Part shown: positions 62,127 through 64,000 of the stretch, in pieces | Position numbering within the stretch: the stretch's first letter is position 1 | How the letters are laid out: each line of letters starts with the position of its first letter | Assembly (NCBI GenBank): GCA_964580995.1 | Contig: CAZOMV010000012.1 | Location: 8,362-72,361 of the forward strand | Direction: 5' to 3' | DNA length: 64,000 bases | DNA from: JAKJEP01 sp964580995 | Lineage (GTDB): Bacteria; Planctomycetota; Phycisphaerae; Sedimentisphaerales; SM23-30 | The notes under the pieces: generated by a model | Told to the model about the DNA's origin: nothing | Databases searched by the model: none | Seen by the model: only the letters and a program-made list of their open reading frames with translations | Position numbers and translations under genes: made by a program

Positions 62127-63184
62127 ACAAGTCAGATTGTCTGTCTGAAAATATGCTGTTTTGGGATTGTAAGTCGTTATTTTTAATTTTCAAAAATTGA
62201 CGTAAGTGCTTATTTTTGATAATCGAGAATTGCTGTAATTCTTTATTTTTCGTTGAAATTCATAGTCCGATAATAAAGTAACGATTGTAACGATTTTAAC
62301 GTTGGGTAAGATTTTTGGTAAGATGGGTAAGAATTTTGGTAATTTGTAACGATTAGGTTGAGTTGGTAAATGTTGAAGAAAGTATAGTAAAAGATGAAGA
62401 AAGTGATATAAAAGTATAGTAAAACATATGGTAAACATGAGTAAAACATAGGTAAAAGTGTATGATTTTCAGACTGGTTTTTCGGGTTGTGGCGATTTTT
62501 TTGAAGCAGGAATGTTACCTATATTTCCCAAATTGACTTTGGTAAGATAGGTGGTAGAGGTAAATCCTAAATTCTAATATCTAAATTCTAAACAATGTCA
62601 AAATTCAGAAATGGAAAAGTTCAAAAGGCAGGCAAAGCCTGCACCACAACGACGCGGTCATCTCACCCAATTGGCGCTCCCGTCGGTCGCTGCCACAGGG
62701 CGAGAAAGAGAGATTGGGTCGAGGATAATACGGTCACGGACTTGCACGGACGAGGGACAAAAGAAGTGTGAAGGTGTGAAAGGGGGAAAAAGAAAGAGTT
62801 TGAACCGCGAATGGACGCGAATGGACGCGAATAAGAAGGAGAAGAATTTTCACCACGAAGCTGACAAGGGCACGAAGGGGGAGGGAAGATAAAGAAAGTC
62901 ATCCACCGATAAACGCAGATGCACGCAGATAAAAAAATATAACATATTAAAATATAAGCAGTTAAGATGATTTTAAAACGCGAATTGGGGCGAATGGAAA
63001 TATGATGCTGAGGGGTGTTTATGCGGTCGATTTGTGAAGGAGGAATAGGAAATGCGGGGGTAAAAGGGGATGAAAATATAAAATATCGGTATGATTTTAT
63101 TTGATATAAAGTAATTTGATGCAAGTATTTATGTGTAATTTGTGAAAAATATATGTATTTTTATAAACTAAATATAATTATTAT

Positions 63185-63212
63185 TTGCTTTTTGTAAAAT
63201 ATGTGGTATAAT
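63185..63212 (+). promoter_or_regulatory. Sigma-70-like promoter in the repeat field
   Basis: TTGCTT (63185-63190) and TATAAT (63207-63212) are 16 bases apart in an AT-rich setting. They lie 52 bases ahead of an ATG with AAGGAG upstream (63265). Confidence 0.5.
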
Positions 63213-63264
63213 TAAGTTGGTATGGCTGGGAAAGGAAACCGGGTATAAGGAGAAAGGGCGAAAA

Positions 63265-63588
63265 ATGGCAAGGGTAATCGTAACATGGGCGGAAATGGTG
63301 GTGTTTCTATGGGTTTGGCTGATAAGAAATTATGGATTGATTCTGTTATGGGGCGGCGGGGAGACAATCGGCTGGGGGCGGCCAGGGGGAAGACAACGGG
63401 AATCACGGAGGGCTGAGAGGCCCAATTTTGCGCCGCGAGCGGTTAACCCTTTTGACGCTCACGCTGTTCGCTGCCGAGTGGGCGAGATAGTGAGATATTA
63501 TAAATATATCCCGCCAAGGCGCGAAGGCGCCAAGAAAAATATTTTTGACAGGATCACAGAACGGACAGGATTTAATGGTGACGGGTAA
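63265..63588 (+). pseudogene. Short open frame behind a good promoter, probably decayed
   Basis: The 107-codon frame starts at an ATG with AAGGAG upstream. It begins with a plausible membrane segment (IVTWAEMVVFLWVWLIRNYG, then LILLWGGG). Its last third merely translates repeat phrases (PPRREGAKKN and what follows). It may be the remains of a small membrane-protein gene invaded by repeats, or only a chance frame. No homologue is recognised. Confidence 0.3.
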
Positions 63589-64000
63589 GGTTTTAAAATG
63601 GAAATCAGAAAAAGGAGGTTTTACCACGAAGCTCACGAAGAGCGCGAAGGGAAGATAAGATTTTGACAGGATAACAGGATGAACCGGATTTTAAGAATAT
63701 ATCCCGCCAGGCGCGAAGATAAGAAAATATATTTTAAACACAGAGAGCACCGAGAAACACAGAGATAAGAGATGATTATAATGGTGACAGGTAGTAAAAG
63801 ATATTATCCGCAGATGAACGCCGATAAGAAAAGAGTATTTTTAACAAAAGATAACAAAAACAGAAACAGGCGGGAAGGGCTGGGGCGATATGGGTGCGAG
63901 GGGGAAGGCGGGCGGGAGAAAAGAATACTTCCAACCCGACCAGATATAAAATGAATTAGTCAAGACTTAATCTGACATTAACCGATAGATAAGAGGTAAA

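Larger units (their letters stand above)
62560..63830. repeat. Field of degenerate short repeat phrases
   Basis: At least ten units of recurring phrases occur. Word types are TAAATTCTAA (62561-62595), GCGAATGGAC tandem (62803-62834), CCACGAAG with CACGAAGG (62852-62880; 63623-63651), CCGATAAACGCAGATG (62903-62930; related 63808-63828), CCGCCAAGGCGCGAAG (63511-63537; 63703-63720), GACAGGAT-type (63546-63573; 63664-63692) and CACAGAGA-type (63737-63765). Each is 20-35 bases and itself contains 8-12-base internal echoes. I know similar phrases from intergenic DNA of many environmental bacteria; their origin is unclear. Confidence 0.75.
62127..64000. other. Gene-poor right flank
   Basis: These 1.87 kb hold no gene I can support with confidence. 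The first 330 bases are AT-rich with many GTAAAA/GGTAA words. From about 62560 onward the DNA is a field of degenerate short repeat phrases. One promoter-like element with a short open frame lies at 63185-63588. Confidence 0.6.

Noticed and set aside
62663..63124. Minus-strand open frame (153 codons) in the repeat field
   Set aside because: It translates repeat phrases, has no ribosome binding site and no domain.

Overview
The window reads as a chromosomal segment of an anaerobic planctomycete, most likely class Phycisphaerae near the Sedimentisphaerales. This is an inference from several signs: a short secreted protein ending in a PEP-CTERM sorting tail; an ECF sigma factor translationally coupled to a small membrane protein; secreted proteins with dockerin-like, lamin-tail, CotH and PQQ-type propeller domains; an end-fragment of an alpha-L-rhamnosidase; and an oxygen-defence set typical of strict anaerobes (rubrerythrin, ferritin-like protein, flavodiiron protein, rubredoxin). 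No rRNA is present. One tRNA, elongator tRNA-Met(CAT), was found. There is no CRISPR array, prophage or complete insertion sequence.

Layout. 1-2.7 kb: glycosidase tail, then an ECF sigma module. 2.7-5.7 kb (minus): gap-pgk-rpe. 5.9-11 kb: TSUP permease, then a GntR(YtrA-like)/ABC transporter/zinc-ribbon membrane protein/ECF sigma operon with a clear operator. 11-15 kb: a long structured leader, a TonB-dependent receptor and a convergent B12-binding radical SAM enzyme. 15.3-18.6 kb (minus): rplM-rpsI, argC-argJ. 19.3-22.4 kb: CorA-like transporter facing a dnaJ-like/unknown/rnpA/yidD operon. 22.9-28.4 kb: FlgM-like protein, a small Cys protein, phosphohexomutase, PEP-CTERM protein, two uroporphyrinogen-decarboxylase-family genes. 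28.6-37.6 kb: a 1354-residue secreted protein, a propeller lipoprotein, purH, a HI0933-type flavoprotein. 37.6-44.2 kb (minus): pyrR-pyrB-pyrC, a NYN nuclease and three glycosyltransferases. 44.7-49.5 kb: a secreted PQQ-type propeller coupled to a CotH/lamin-tail protein. 49.5-56.5 kb (minus): marR, a 1491-residue acyl-CoA-dehydratase-activase-type protein resembling plasmalogen synthase, and a Tes/MJ0619-like radical SAM enzyme. 56.8-59.5 kb: the oxygen-defence cassette and tRNA-Met. 60-62 kb: small zinc ribbon, tatA, purF. 62.1-64 kb: almost gene-free DNA filled with degenerate short repeat phrases.

The most interesting system is the marR / PlsA-like / Tes-like operon. It joins candidate enzymes for ether-lipid formation (reduction of ester to ether or vinyl ether) and for radical-based C-C coupling of lipid tails, under a MarR regulator with a palindrome at its own start. 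The second notable item is a family of three 85-89 bp elements with imperfect terminal inverted repeats and apparent 5-6 bp target duplications. One of them supplies the stop codon of the 1354-residue secreted protein. The third is the repeat-phrase field at the right edge.
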